In this document: piece after piece, positions 6,525 to 12,902 of the stretch | Numbering within the stretch: the first letter of the stretch is position 1 | Layout: the number at the start of each line of letters is the position of its first letter | Origin: an uncultured Anaerolineales bacterium | GTDB lineage: Bacteria > Chloroflexota > Anaerolineae > Anaerolineales > Villigracilaceae | Length of the DNA: 13,418 nucleotides | Assembly: GCA_937928015.1 (NCBI GenBank) | Contig: CALFXA010000251.1 | Span: 1 to 13,418, forward strand | Reading direction: 5' to 3' | Translations under genes and position numbers: made by a program | Notes under the pieces: model-generated | The model's input: the letters and a program-made list of their open reading frames with translations, nothing else | Databases searched by the model: none | What the model was told of the DNA's origin: nothing

Positions 6525-7394
6525 TTAAAACCCTTCATATAAATTTGTCTTGAACGGCAGACTGCCGCGGCGGATGGCTTCCACCTGTTCTGCCGTCAGC
6601 GACTCGCGCCACTTGTCGGCTTGTTTGCTGGCGTCGCGCTGGACTTCGTAGAAGCCGCCGTCTGTGCCTGTGGTTTTCTGCTCGATCTCGCGTTGAATGG
6701 CCTCATCCCAGGTCAGCCCCAACTTTTCATACAACTGTTTGAACTCAGCTACAGGCTGGCTCACTAGCTTCTCAAATGAGATCCATTGCCAGGCGGGGTG
6801 AATTCGAAATAGAGCCTGCACCTGGCTGGTGGTGCGTCCCCAGGCATGGCCTAGCATCTCGAAATAATCCAGTGCGGTGGTCTCGATGCTCTGATCATGC
6901 TTTCGTTGGCGAACGATGCTGTCGCTGCGGCCCGCGGGGTGACGGCAGATGTAGAGCACGTCGGCGCGGGGCAGGGCGGCGCTCACCTGCGGCATCACAT
7001 CAGTCAGTGAGATGGGTTTGATGCAGATTGTTTCGACTTCCTTGGCGGCGTCCAATGTAGCCAGCAGGGTGACGCATATCAGCCCGTGCACTCGGAAGGC
7101 CTTTTGCCCCTCGCAATAAACGAACTTCCAGAAGCTTGCCTGGTCACCCAATTTATCATGCCCGAAGCGGAACTTCATCAGTTCCGTGTCTGGCTCGTGG
7201 ATGTAGGCGCAGGTGGGGGGCAGGCTCAAGAACCTGCCCAACATGGTGGTTCCGCTGCGGCTAAGGCCGAAGACCAACAGGATGCGCTTGCCGCGCAGAG
7301 CAAGCAGGCTGCGAGTCAGGAATGCCACTAATCCCCGTAGGGGATAGGTTATGCGCGTAAAACGATAGAAATTTCTACTGACGTAACGGTCCAT
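6525..7394 (-). CDS. Sulfotransferase family protein (paralogue A)
   Basis: A 289-residue P-loop sulfotransferase. RILLVFGLSRSGTTML places the 5'-phosphosulfate-binding loop (FGLSRSGTT) at 42-50. LYICRHPAGRSDS (148-159) is the 3'-phosphate-binding Arg/Ser motif of PAPS enzymes. WQWISFEKLVSQP matches the usual SFExL strand. Such enzymes move sulfate from PAPS to a hydroxyl or amine; the acceptor is unknown. The N-terminal ~35 residues are hydrophobic and basic (YPLRGLVAFLTRSLLALRGK), suggesting membrane contact without a clear cleavable signal. The ATG lies 6 bases after the stop of the paralogue and has no SD, so translation probably depends on coupling. It is the last gene of the - strand directon. 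The C-terminal 32 residues differ from the paralogue at only three positions. Confidence 0.85.
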   Translation of the reverse strand: MDRYVSRNFYRFTRITYPLRGLVAFLTRSLLALRGKRILLVFGLSRSGTTMLGRFLSLPPTCAYIHEPDTELMKFRFGHDKLGDQASFWKFVYCEGQKAFRVHGLICVTLLATLDAAKEVETICIKPISLTDVMPQVSAALPRADVLYICRHPAGRSDSIVRQRKHDQSIETTALDYFEMLGHAWGRTTSQVQALFRIHPAWQWISFEKLVSQPVAEFKQLYEKLGLTWDEAIQREIEQKTTGTDGGFYEVQRDASKQADKWRESLTAEQVEAIRRGSLPFKTNLYEGF

Positions 7395-7400
7395 TTAAAA

Positions 7401-8249
7401 TTAAAAGCCCTCATACAGATTGGTCTCGAAGGGCAAACTCCCGCGGCGAATGGCTTCGACTTGCTCGACGGTGAGTGAGGCGCGCCACTTGTCAGCCTGC
7501 TGGCTGGCGTCGCGTTGGACAGCGTAATACCCGCCGTCTTTTGTGGTACGTTGTTCGACTTCCGCCGCGATCTGTTCCAACCATGACAAGCGCAACCGCT
7601 CATATAACTTGTGCAATTCCTCGAGCGGATTAGTCGTCAGAGTCTCGAATGAAACCCAATTCCAGCCTGGATGCTCCTTAAACAAGGCTTGGATTCTACG
7701 CTGGGTTTTCCCCCAATCTTTGCCCAATTCTTCCATAGCTGCAAGAGAGACCTCCTGGATATTTTGGTCGTGCTGAACTTGGCGCAAGATGCTTTCGCTG
7801 CGGCCCGCGGGGTGACGACAGATATAGACTACGTCAGCGTGAGGCAGGGCCTCACAAGTTTCCTCCATTACGTCGGTCAGGGCGATGGGCTTGATGACAA
7901 TAGTCTTTACATCGTGTGCAGCCTTGAGCGCCGCCAACATGGCGATGCATACCAGGCTGTGAACCTTGAACTCCCGCTGCCCTTCTGAATGAACAAAATC
8001 CCAGAAGATTTTCTGGGTGAAGAAACGGTCTTTTCCAAAACGCGCTCTCAGCAATTCCACTTCAGGTTCGTGCATCGAAATGACTGTGGGCCCCAATGCC
8101 AGAAATTTACTGAGCATGCTGGTTCCGCTCCGACTCATACCGAAGACAAGCAGAATCCGCTTTCGGCGTAGAAAGATGATTCCTCGTGCCAGGGGAGCGA
8201 GCAACCACCTGAGCGGATAGGTGGCAGTGATGAATGCATAGGATCTCAT
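7401..8249 (-). CDS. Sulfotransferase family protein (paralogue B)
   Basis: A 282-residue sulfotransferase, about half identical by eye to the next gene along its whole length. The 5'-PSB loop is FGMSRSGTSM (36-45), and the 3'-PB motif YICRHPAGRSES spans 142-153. WNWVSFETLTTNP and VQRDASQQADKWR are shared features. The same hydrophobic/basic N-terminus (YPLRWLLAPLARGIIFLRRK) precedes the catalytic fold, so both products may sit at the membrane. It starts 7 bases after the secernin-like gene and has no SD. Instead, TATAAT lies at 8261-8256 on this strand, six bases before the ATG. The gene looks poorer in GC than the hydrolase upstream. Acceptor substrate unknown; a glycan, lipid or peptide are all possible. 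Confidence 0.85.
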   Translation of the reverse strand: MRSYAFITATYPLRWLLAPLARGIIFLRRKRILLVFGMSRSGTSMLSKFLALGPTVISMHEPEVELLRARFGKDRFFTQKIFWDFVHSEGQREFKVHSLVCIAMLAALKAAHDVKTIVIKPIALTDVMEETCEALPHADVVYICRHPAGRSESILRQVQHDQNIQEVSLAAMEELGKDWGKTQRRIQALFKEHPGWNWVSFETLTTNPLEELHKLYERLRLSWLEQIAAEVEQRTTKDGGYYAVQRDASQQADKWRASLTVEQVEAIRRGSLPFETNLYEGF

Positions 8250-8255
8250 AACGTA

Positions 8256-8261
8256 ATTATA
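8256..8261 (-). promoter_or_regulatory. TATAAT directly before an SD-less start
   Basis: On the - strand the stop region of the secernin-like gene reads GCGTATAATTACGTT-ATG. If TATAAT is a functional -10 box, transcription would begin at or next to the A of the ATG at 8249, giving a leaderless mRNA for sulfotransferase B. No convincing -35 hexamer is present 16-18 bases upstream. Confidence 0.25.
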
Positions 8262-9582
8262 CGCCAGGCATGCGTGCTTCTTGTGAGAGCTTTTTCCACG
8301 CGGAGCGATGCAGTGCGGCGGCAGACTTTTGGATGGGCATCTCCTGGACTTTCTTCAACCAGGCCGATTCGGCCTCGTCCGCCCGCTCGAAGCACTGGAC
8401 CGAAAGCTGCCTCCGTTTCGACGGTGTCTCGCGTCGCCCCTGCAGCGCCGTGGAAATGAACTCGGCTTCCAGCGCATCGCGTTCGGCGCGGTAAGCTGCC
8501 ATGCGGGCGGGATAATCCTCTAGCATAGCGCGGTGCAATTCCTCGTGTCGCCAGAACAGGGTGTCAGCAGCGTAATGCTGACTCGGCTCGGGGCCGAGGT
8601 TGGGCAGGCCAGCGTCCAGCCAGAGTGGTTTGAAGATGCTTGTGCAAGGTGCAGACGTGCCCGTCGTGAAGAAGGTTGGGCGCTCGGGGTCGAGGGCTGC
8701 TGCCAGTGACGCAGTGGACTGACTGATGCGAATCGGTCCCCAGCCTGCGTGCGAACAGACCGTCGCGCCCATCAGCCCGCGGTCGGGACGCCAGTCCGCA
8801 TCGCCGTGGTCGCGCAGGTTGGCGAGGATATGCTCCACGGTCAGGCTGCCCTTGTGGGAAATCAGGTTGCGCAGCGAGCAGGAGCGGCGCGCGCGGCTGT
8901 CGCTGAAGGTGGTGTACAGGAAGTCGGAGTAACAGCGCGAGAAGTCGAAATCGTCGCGGCTCTTGCACCAGCCCTGGTCCACGGCGTAAGAGACCAGGTT
9001 CGGCGAGGACAGGTCGAAGTCGTTGCCGAGGGTCAGCACGTTCGAGATGGCGTACACGCCCTGCACACGTTTGGCCGCCCAGTGACGGTCCACGGTTTCG
9101 AGCACCCAGACCTCGTGCGGATCGGCAATCAAGAAACTGTTGTGGTAGTAGACGGGATGGAAGAAGGAGCACCCGCCGCCCTGACCGTATTGCTCCAGCA
9201 GCGAGGTGATGACCTCCACGGCCTCGCGGGCGGTGACGGCGCGTTCGAGGGCCAGTCGCAGCAGGTCCATGCCGAGCAGGGCGGGTTCCTTTTGCGCGGG
9301 AACCTTCGAGAAGATGGCCTCATTGCCGATGGTCAGACCGTGCTCATTCGCGCCGATCTCCGCGCCCCACATCCAGAACGGACGCGAGAGCAGCACGGCG
9401 TGGGTCCGCTCGACCTGGGGAATTTCGATGTAAGTGCATTTGACGGCCGCGCCCGCTGCGTGCGTCTGTGCGGGAATAAGCTCCAGCAACTGCGACTCGT
9501 TCGGGTCGCGGTCCGAGTTCTTGCCGAACAACATCAGACCGTCACGGGTGACATCAGGGGTGGCGATGACAGTGTCGCACAT
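8257..9582 (-). CDS. Secernin-like C69-family Ntn hydrolase (dipeptidase-type)
   Basis: A 441-residue protein opening MCDTVIATPDVTRDGLMLFGKNSDRDPNE. The MCDT start and FGKNSDR motif are diagnostic of the peptidase C69 / secernin branch. Met removal would expose Cys2 as the N-terminal nucleophile. Further family blocks are RPFWMWGAEIGANEHGLTIGNEA, GMDLLRLALERA, NSFLIADPHEVWVLET, MGATVCSHAG and the C-terminal FWRHEELHR. Known members are dipeptidases (PepD-type), acyl-amide hydrolases or the less understood secernins, so the substrate is open. No signal peptide, hence cytosolic. The SD is very strong (AGGAGG, about 5 bases before the ATG). It lies 8 bases after the cyclase gene and 7 bases before sulfotransferase B, in a tight directon. 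One could imagine an amide bond made or broken on a molecule that is also sulfated; that is inference only. Confidence 0.87.
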   Translation of the reverse strand: MCDTVIATPDVTRDGLMLFGKNSDRDPNESQLLELIPAQTHAAGAAVKCTYIEIPQVERTHAVLLSRPFWMWGAEIGANEHGLTIGNEAIFSKVPAQKEPALLGMDLLRLALERAVTAREAVEVITSLLEQYGQGGGCSFFHPVYYHNSFLIADPHEVWVLETVDRHWAAKRVQGVYAISNVLTLGNDFDLSSPNLVSYAVDQGWCKSRDDFDFSRCYSDFLYTTFSDSRARRSCSLRNLISHKGSLTVEHILANLRDHGDADWRPDRGLMGATVCSHAGWGPIRISQSTASLAAALDPERPTFFTTGTSAPCTSIFKPLWLDAGLPNLGPEPSQHYAADTLFWRHEELHRAMLEDYPARMAAYRAERDALEAEFISTALQGRRETPSKRRQLSVQCFERADEAESAWLKKVQEMPIQKSAAALHRSAWKKLSQEARMPGV

Positions 9583-9590
9583 GCTTCCTC

Positions 9591-10286
9591 CTACGATTCA
9601 AAGATAGCCACGGCCCGCACAGGCGAACCTGTCCCGCCGCGGATCTTGAGCGGCAGGCCGATGAAGCGAAAGCGTCCGCGCCCGACCAGTTGATGCAGGT
9701 TGATCAGGTTCTCGTAATGCGTGAAGCCCATCTCGCCGCAGATCTGATGGACCTGTTTGTTGGAGACGTGGCGCACGCCCGGGGCGGGGGACTCCACGCC
9801 GAAGGCTGCGATGCCGTGACCTCCCAGCCAGCGGGCCGCCTCGACGGTCAGTCCTGGCCCCTCCTGCCAATCGGCGGTACCGAAGGCGCGGCGGTAGTGG
9901 TCGGTGTACAGCAGAGCGGTATCGCCCGGGCGGAGGGTTAGTCCTGTTTTGGCGAGCGCCTGCTCCAGGTCCGCGACCTCGATGCGTTCCCGCGGACCCT
10001 TGTGCGAGAGGTCGAGACACAGGCCTTCGGTGTAGAACATCGTCAGCGGCATAGTGTCGATGGACTGGCCGCGGTACGGACGCGCCATGTGATTGATGGC
10101 GTCCACGTGGGTGCCCGTGTGTTCGCCCATCGTCAGGCGATGCACGGCGGGCGAGACCACGTCGCTCTCGGCAATGCCGTCCCATTCCTCGTGCGAGGCG
10201 TGGACGGTCATCTCCACTTCGGGCAGGCCCGAGAAAATGGGAATGCCCGGGTAGATGTCCTGGCTCAGGTCGATGATCTCAAACAT
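9591..10286 (-). CDS. Cyclase family protein (kynurenine-formamidase-like, PF04199 type)
   Basis: A 231-residue metal-dependent hydrolase of the cyclase/KynB family, close to the usual 200-260 residues. It starts IIDLSQDIYPGIPIF, typical of the family's DLS-x-x-I/L-x-x-x-x-P opening. The metal site is GEHTGTHVDAINHM, with H56, H60, D62 and H66; the canonical form has HxGTHxDxPxH, and here the Pro is replaced (DAINH). YTDHYRR and FGVESPAPG are the later conserved blocks, followed by LINLHQLVGRGRFRFIGLPLKIRGGTGSPVRAVA at the C-terminus, again family-like (shown here as a motif region, residues ~194-228). Members hydrolyse N-formylkynurenine, isatin or other cyclic amides and lactams. No other tryptophan-catabolism gene is present, so kynurenine formamidase activity is not supported by context. 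It begins 24 bases after the DUF1801 gene without a clear SD. Confidence 0.85.
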   Translation of the reverse strand: MFEIIDLSQDIYPGIPIFSGLPEVEMTVHASHEEWDGIAESDVVSPAVHRLTMGEHTGTHVDAINHMARPYRGQSIDTMPLTMFYTEGLCLDLSHKGPRERIEVADLEQALAKTGLTLRPGDTALLYTDHYRRAFGTADWQEGPGLTVEAARWLGGHGIAAFGVESPAPGVRHVSNKQVHQICGEMGFTHYENLINLHQLVGRGRFRFIGLPLKIRGGTGSPVRAVAIFES

Positions 10287-10310
10287 GGATGGGCGTGTCG
10301 CTTTCGGGAA

Positions 10311-10697
10311 TTATTTCCTGGATTTCTTCGTCTTGGCGTTTTGTAGCTGGTCGGTGACCCTGAATTGGACGATCCTGCGGACCAGGTCCAGTGGCAGGGG
10401 CTGGTCCAGCGGGAATTGGACCGAGCCTTTGGCTCCCTCGTAGGCGGCCAGCTCGTCCTTGAATGCTTCGATGCCGCGCGGCGCGGGGTAGAAGCCGATG
10501 TGGTTCTTGAAGGCTGCAAAGTGGACCAGATTGCCATGCAGGAAGAAGGTGGGCATCTGGTAACTGATCTTTTCCTGCGCCTCGGGCGCCGCCTCGTGAA
10601 TGACAGCTCTCATCTGCCGCAAGCGCTCCCGTATATCCGCGGGGAAGGATGCAATGTATTCGTCGATGCTGGTAAAACCTGCTTTCTGCTTTTCCAT
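10311..10697 (-). CDS. DUF1801 domain protein (YdhG-like)
   Basis: A 128-residue single-domain protein. FTSIDEYIASFPADIRERLRQMRAVIHEAAPEAQEKISYQMPTF is represented by its recognisable parts: IDEYIASFP (10-18), R-x-x-L-x-x-M-R-x-x-I and EKISYQMPTF. HFAAFKNHIGFYP (63-75) and VQFPLDQPLPLDLVRRIVQFR complete the DUF1801 pattern. One family member has been called an iron chaperone (frataxin-like), but the general function is unknown. I start at 10697 because AGGAGGT lies 3 bases upstream of that ATG in an ideal SD context. The longer open frame to 10784 runs through a terminator-like hairpin and a promoter-like TATACT. The C-terminus is very basic (KTKKSRK). It is the first gene of the five-gene directon. 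Confidence 0.85.
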   Translation of the reverse strand: MEKQKAGFTSIDEYIASFPADIRERLRQMRAVIHEAAPEAQEKISYQMPTFFLHGNLVHFAAFKNHIGFYPAPRGIEAFKDELAAYEGAKGSVQFPLDQPLPLDLVRRIVQFRVTDQLQNAKTKKSRK

Positions 10698-10726
10698 GCT
10701 ACCTCCTAAAGTGACGATTTCATCGG

Positions 10727-10732
10727 AGTATA
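10727..10732 (-). promoter_or_regulatory. Possible -10 box for the DUF1801-cyclase-hydrolase-sulfotransferase directon
   Basis: TATACT on the - strand (10732-10727) lies about 30 bases before the DUF1801 ATG, leaving room for a ~23-base leader with AGGAGGT. No recognisable -35 hexamer exists at 16-18 bases. It directly follows the hairpin at 10740-10776, as expected for a promoter after a terminator. Confidence 0.3.
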
Positions 10733-10739
10733 AACCAAA

Positions 10740-10776
10740 ACAGGCATCTAAAGTCGTAGAGACGATAGATGCCTGT
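10740..10776 (-). terminator. Probable intrinsic terminator of the methyltransferase gene
   Basis: ACAGGCATCTA (10740-10750) and TAGATGCCTGT (10766-10776) are perfect 11-bp inverted copies. An inner TCGT/ACGA stem (10754-10757, 10762-10765) closes on AGAG. On the - strand the stem is followed by TTTGGTTT, a weak interrupted T-run. It is 75 bases past the methyltransferase stop and just ahead of the next promoter. Confidence 0.6.
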
Positions 10777-10851
10777 ATCAACATTCTTTTACCCGCTTTT
10801 CCGTGGATCGCAGATCATCGGCGGGCGCTGGTTGTAGCGGCTGAGCTGGCC

Positions 10852-11766
10852 TTAGATCACTACAGCTTTTGCGTAATGGAAGTGCTCAACCGCATGATAG
10901 CGGTCTGAACGGCCGTGGAAATAGCGAGCCTCGATGTCTGTGGGCGCAAGATTTTCTTCGAGACGCAGCCCAACCTTTTCCAGGTCAGCGGATAGCGTTG
11001 ACGGGTCGAAACCAGCTTTCATGGGTTCTCCAAGTTGAGCGGCCATCCGCTGCATTTGCTGGACGCGCTTGGAAGCCTTTTCTGGGACGAACGCATCTGC
11101 GTCCAGATAATCGAAAACGATCAGGCTGCCTTGCGCTGTGTTGGAACTGATCTCTTTCAGTGTGTCGAATACAACCTCGCGGGGTAGATAATAACTGACA
11201 CCCAGCCAGCTAAAAAAACTCAATTGACTCGGATCATATGGCGAACGCTCAAGCGCGCTTGAAAGACTCTCCTTCGTAAAATCGACAGGTACTTCATGTA
11301 GATTCGAGGGCTGTCCCCAACCAGCTCTGGCGACTCGTTCCTGTTTCATGGTTTGTGTCGCAGGGTGGTCGAGTTCGAAAATTTGTAATCGGTCGGACAG
11401 GTCTGGGCGTCGATAAGCAAACGTATCCAAGCCAGATCCCAAAATGATGTATTGACGTACTCCCTCCCGAATAGCTACCTCCAAGCTGTCTTCCGCATAA
11501 CGAGAACGGGGAAGGGTGATCGGTCCGTTTGTGAGTTGTACCACCCATGCCAGCGCGGTCATGGGGTCGGGATTGGTTGCGGCCAATTCGGGAGCTACGT
11601 ATTGAAGCATGTTCGCCCAATCCCGGTTGGTCTGTGCACGCTCCTCAGGTGTGAACAGGGCATTAGCAAGGAAATCGTCGAAGATTTTGTGCGGTTCATA
11701 TGTTGCGTGGTAGGCGCGCGAGTATGCCATGGCAATTGCGGTAAGCCCAGATTGTTTTTCGGCCAT
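10852..11766 (-). CDS. SAM-dependent methyltransferase, TIGR00027 / leucine-carboxyl-methyltransferase-like
   Basis: A 304-residue class I methyltransferase of the LCM-like (TIGR00027) group, near the usual ~290-300 residues. It shows the family's TA-x-x-x-A-x-x-R-A start (LTAIAMAYSRAYH, 8-20). PRSRYAEDSLEVAIREGVRQ precedes motif I, YIILGSGLDTFAYR (106-119), and the acidic SAM-binding ELDHPATQ lies at 131-138. VDFTKESL is the motif with the adenine-side Asp, and FSWLGVSYYLPREVV is the motif IV region. The methyl acceptor is unknown; relatives are common in mycobacteria and actinobacteria. GGAG at 11777-11780 lies 10 bases before the ATG, the best SD. Codons look more AT-rich than those of neighbouring genes and it has its own terminator and upstream gap, so it seems to be a separate, possibly acquired, unit. 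Confidence 0.87.
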   Translation of the reverse strand: MAEKQSGLTAIAMAYSRAYHATYEPHKIFDDFLANALFTPEERAQTNRDWANMLQYVAPELAATNPDPMTALAWVVQLTNGPITLPRSRYAEDSLEVAIREGVRQYIILGSGLDTFAYRRPDLSDRLQIFELDHPATQTMKQERVARAGWGQPSNLHEVPVDFTKESLSSALERSPYDPSQLSFFSWLGVSYYLPREVVFDTLKEISSNTAQGSLIVFDYLDADAFVPEKASKRVQQMQRMAAQLGEPMKAGFDPSTLSADLEKVGLRLEENLAPTDIEARYFHGRSDRYHAVEHFHYAKAVVI

Positions 11767-11843
11767 TTTCGATTTTCTCCATTTCCAAGGTGAATGATTT
11801 GACCCGCATTTTATATTGTTCCTCCAGTCAATACATCGCCTTT

Positions 11844-11859
11844 AATTGCCATTGCAATT
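11844..11859. promoter_or_regulatory. Operator-like dyad overlapping a + strand -35 box
   Basis: AATTGC (11844-11849) and GCAATT (11854-11859) are perfect inverted copies separated by CATT. The dyad covers TTGCAA at 11852-11857, the -35 of a good + strand promoter. On the - strand it falls in the region upstream of the methyltransferase. It could be a binding site for a dimeric repressor. No candidate regulator gene is in the window. Confidence 0.35.
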
Positions 11860-11880
11860 TCTGTAGTAGTCTCCTATAAT
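11852..11880 (+). promoter_or_regulatory. Near-consensus sigma-70 promoter on the + strand
   Basis: TTGCAA (11852-11857), 17 bases, then a perfect TATAAT (11875-11880). Start of transcription would be near 11887. The only feature downstream on this strand before the antisense DUF92 gene is the hairpin at 11901-11943, so any transcript would be short. Confidence 0.5.
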
Positions 11881-11900
11881 GTAAGCAACAAACCAGTTGA

Positions 11901-11943
11901 ACGAAAAAAACTTCCGAAGTCAATTCTTCGGAAGTTTCGTTTT
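11901..11943. terminator. Intrinsic terminator after the DUF92 gene (bidirectional hairpin)
   Basis: AAACTTCCGAAG (11908-11919) pairs with CTTCGGAAGTTT (11926-11937) around TCAATT. On the - strand the stem runs into TTTTTTTCG, a classic terminator 33 bases after the DUF92 stop. On the + strand ACGAAA (11901-11906) can instead pair with TTTCGT (11935-11940), bulging AAAA, followed by TTT, so it may also stop the + strand transcript from 11887. Confidence 0.8.
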
Positions 11944-11969
11944 AAGCGAATATGACGGAACAATACCCT

Positions 11970-12773
11970 TTATACGAATATTATTCCCGCCAGCGCAATG
12001 ACCACTCCCGCCGCACCGCAGGCGAAATTGACCCAGTCATTGTCCAGCCAATGCCAGCCGCGGACTGGTTCGGTCCGCGTGCCGCAGGTATGCAGGGGAT
12101 GACGCTCGGTTTCCTTTTGGCAGGTGGGGCAGAAATAGATGGACTGGGCCGTCGCGCCGAGCAGGGAGTCAAACAGTGAGCCCGCCAGGCCCGCGAAGCT
12201 GATCAGGAGGAAGTGGCCCACGCCAAGCGAGAATCCGCCCGAGAGCAGGACGGCAGGCAGGGCGATGACGGCGGCGCCCAACAGCGCGGCGGCCGTTCCC
12301 CATAGCGAGACCCCGCCCGAGGTCCCTTTTTCGACGGGTTTGCGCAGGTCCGTCAGCAGGCGCGGGGCGGATGGGTTGAGCACGCCCAACTCCGTGGCCC
12401 ATGTATCCGCATTGACGGCAGCCAGCGCGGCGGCGAATCCGATCCACGGCCAGACGGCCTCAGGGTAGAGTCCGTGCAGGGCGGCGAAGAGTGTGGCGAC
12501 GCCGCCGTTGCCAAAGACCTGACCCGCATCGCGTTCGTGGCCCTTCGAGAATTTTTCGTTCAGGCCTGCCTTGCGCTGCTTGAAGGCGCGGCTTAACGCG
12601 GACGAGGTGATGAAGAAGGTCAGCAGCAAGATGGCCCACGACAGGCCGCCGATTCCGAAGATGACCGTCCCAACGATGATCGCGGCGACCGCACCGCTGC
12701 GGTCCAGGCTGTGAGCGCGATGGGCCAGGAAGGCAATGATGATGGCAAAGAAGAACCCAAGGAGGATTTGCAT
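11970..12773 (-). CDS. DUF92 / TMEM19-family integral membrane protein
   Basis: A 267-residue polytopic membrane protein with about six hydrophobic segments (near 1-18, 27-60, 95-125, 150-185, 190-215 and 245-267). DUF92 signatures are the cytosolic block KGHERDAGQVFGNGGVATL (77-95), NADTWATELGVL (about 120-131), GTSGGVSLWGTAAALLGA and SLFDSLLGATAQ. The loop FCPTCQKETERHPLHTCG has three Cys plus His and ends in WLDNDWVNF, normal for bacterial members and possibly metal-binding. The plant and cyanobacterial homologue VTE6 acts as a phytyl-phosphate kinase, so isoprenoid-phosphate chemistry is a reasonable but unproven guess. I start at ATG 12773 because hydrophobic, family-like sequence begins there. 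The longer frame to 12842 adds an unlikely polar leader crossing structured intergenic DNA. The SD is weak (GCGGAAA, about 8 bases away). Confidence 0.85.
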   Translation of the reverse strand: MQILLGFFFAIIIAFLAHRAHSLDRSGAVAAIIVGTVIFGIGGLSWAILLLTFFITSSALSRAFKQRKAGLNEKFSKGHERDAGQVFGNGGVATLFAALHGLYPEAVWPWIGFAAALAAVNADTWATELGVLNPSAPRLLTDLRKPVEKGTSGGVSLWGTAAALLGAAVIALPAVLLSGGFSLGVGHFLLISFAGLAGSLFDSLLGATAQSIYFCPTCQKETERHPLHTCGTRTEPVRGWHWLDNDWVNFACGAAGVVIALAGIIFV

Positions 12774-12783
12774 AATCGTTGTT

Positions 12784-12819
12784 TCCGCGCTGAGCGGAGG
12801 GGCAACGTTCTTTTGCCCC
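12784..12819 (-). promoter_or_regulatory. Two adjacent hairpins in the DUF92 leader
   Basis: GGGGCAA/TTGCCCC (12799-12805 and 12813-12819) and TCCGC/GCGGA (12784-12788 and 12794-12798) are perfect short stems that lie side by side just upstream of the ATG at 12773. The second includes the weak SD-like GCGGA in its 3' arm on the - strand. The remaining gap to 12902 also holds GACCC/GGGTC and CGCGTC/GACGCG inverted pairs but no clear promoter. Confidence 0.35.
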
Positions 12820-12902
12820 GCAGTCGAAGCGCATTTTTTCAAAAGTGGAGCGCGTCTTGGCTATGACCCTCGTATTCGGGTCTTCACTCGACGCGAATTA
12901 AT

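Noticed and set aside
8749..9693. Long + strand open frame (314 codons) opposite the secernin-like hydrolase and the end of the cyclase gene
   Set aside because: It is antisense to two well-recognised proteins, its translation is rich in Val/Gly/Gln/Arg without motifs, and it crosses a gene boundary.
10698..10784. 29-residue N-terminal extension of the DUF1801 protein
   Set aside because: It would read through the terminator hairpin and the TATACT box, whereas the ATG at 10697 has an ideal AGGAGGT.
11819..11860. Thirteen-codon - strand leader peptide (MAIKGDVLTGGTI) upstream of the methyltransferase
   Set aside because: Its only SD-like sequence is too far from the ATG, there are no tell-tale repeated codons, and no attenuator follows it.
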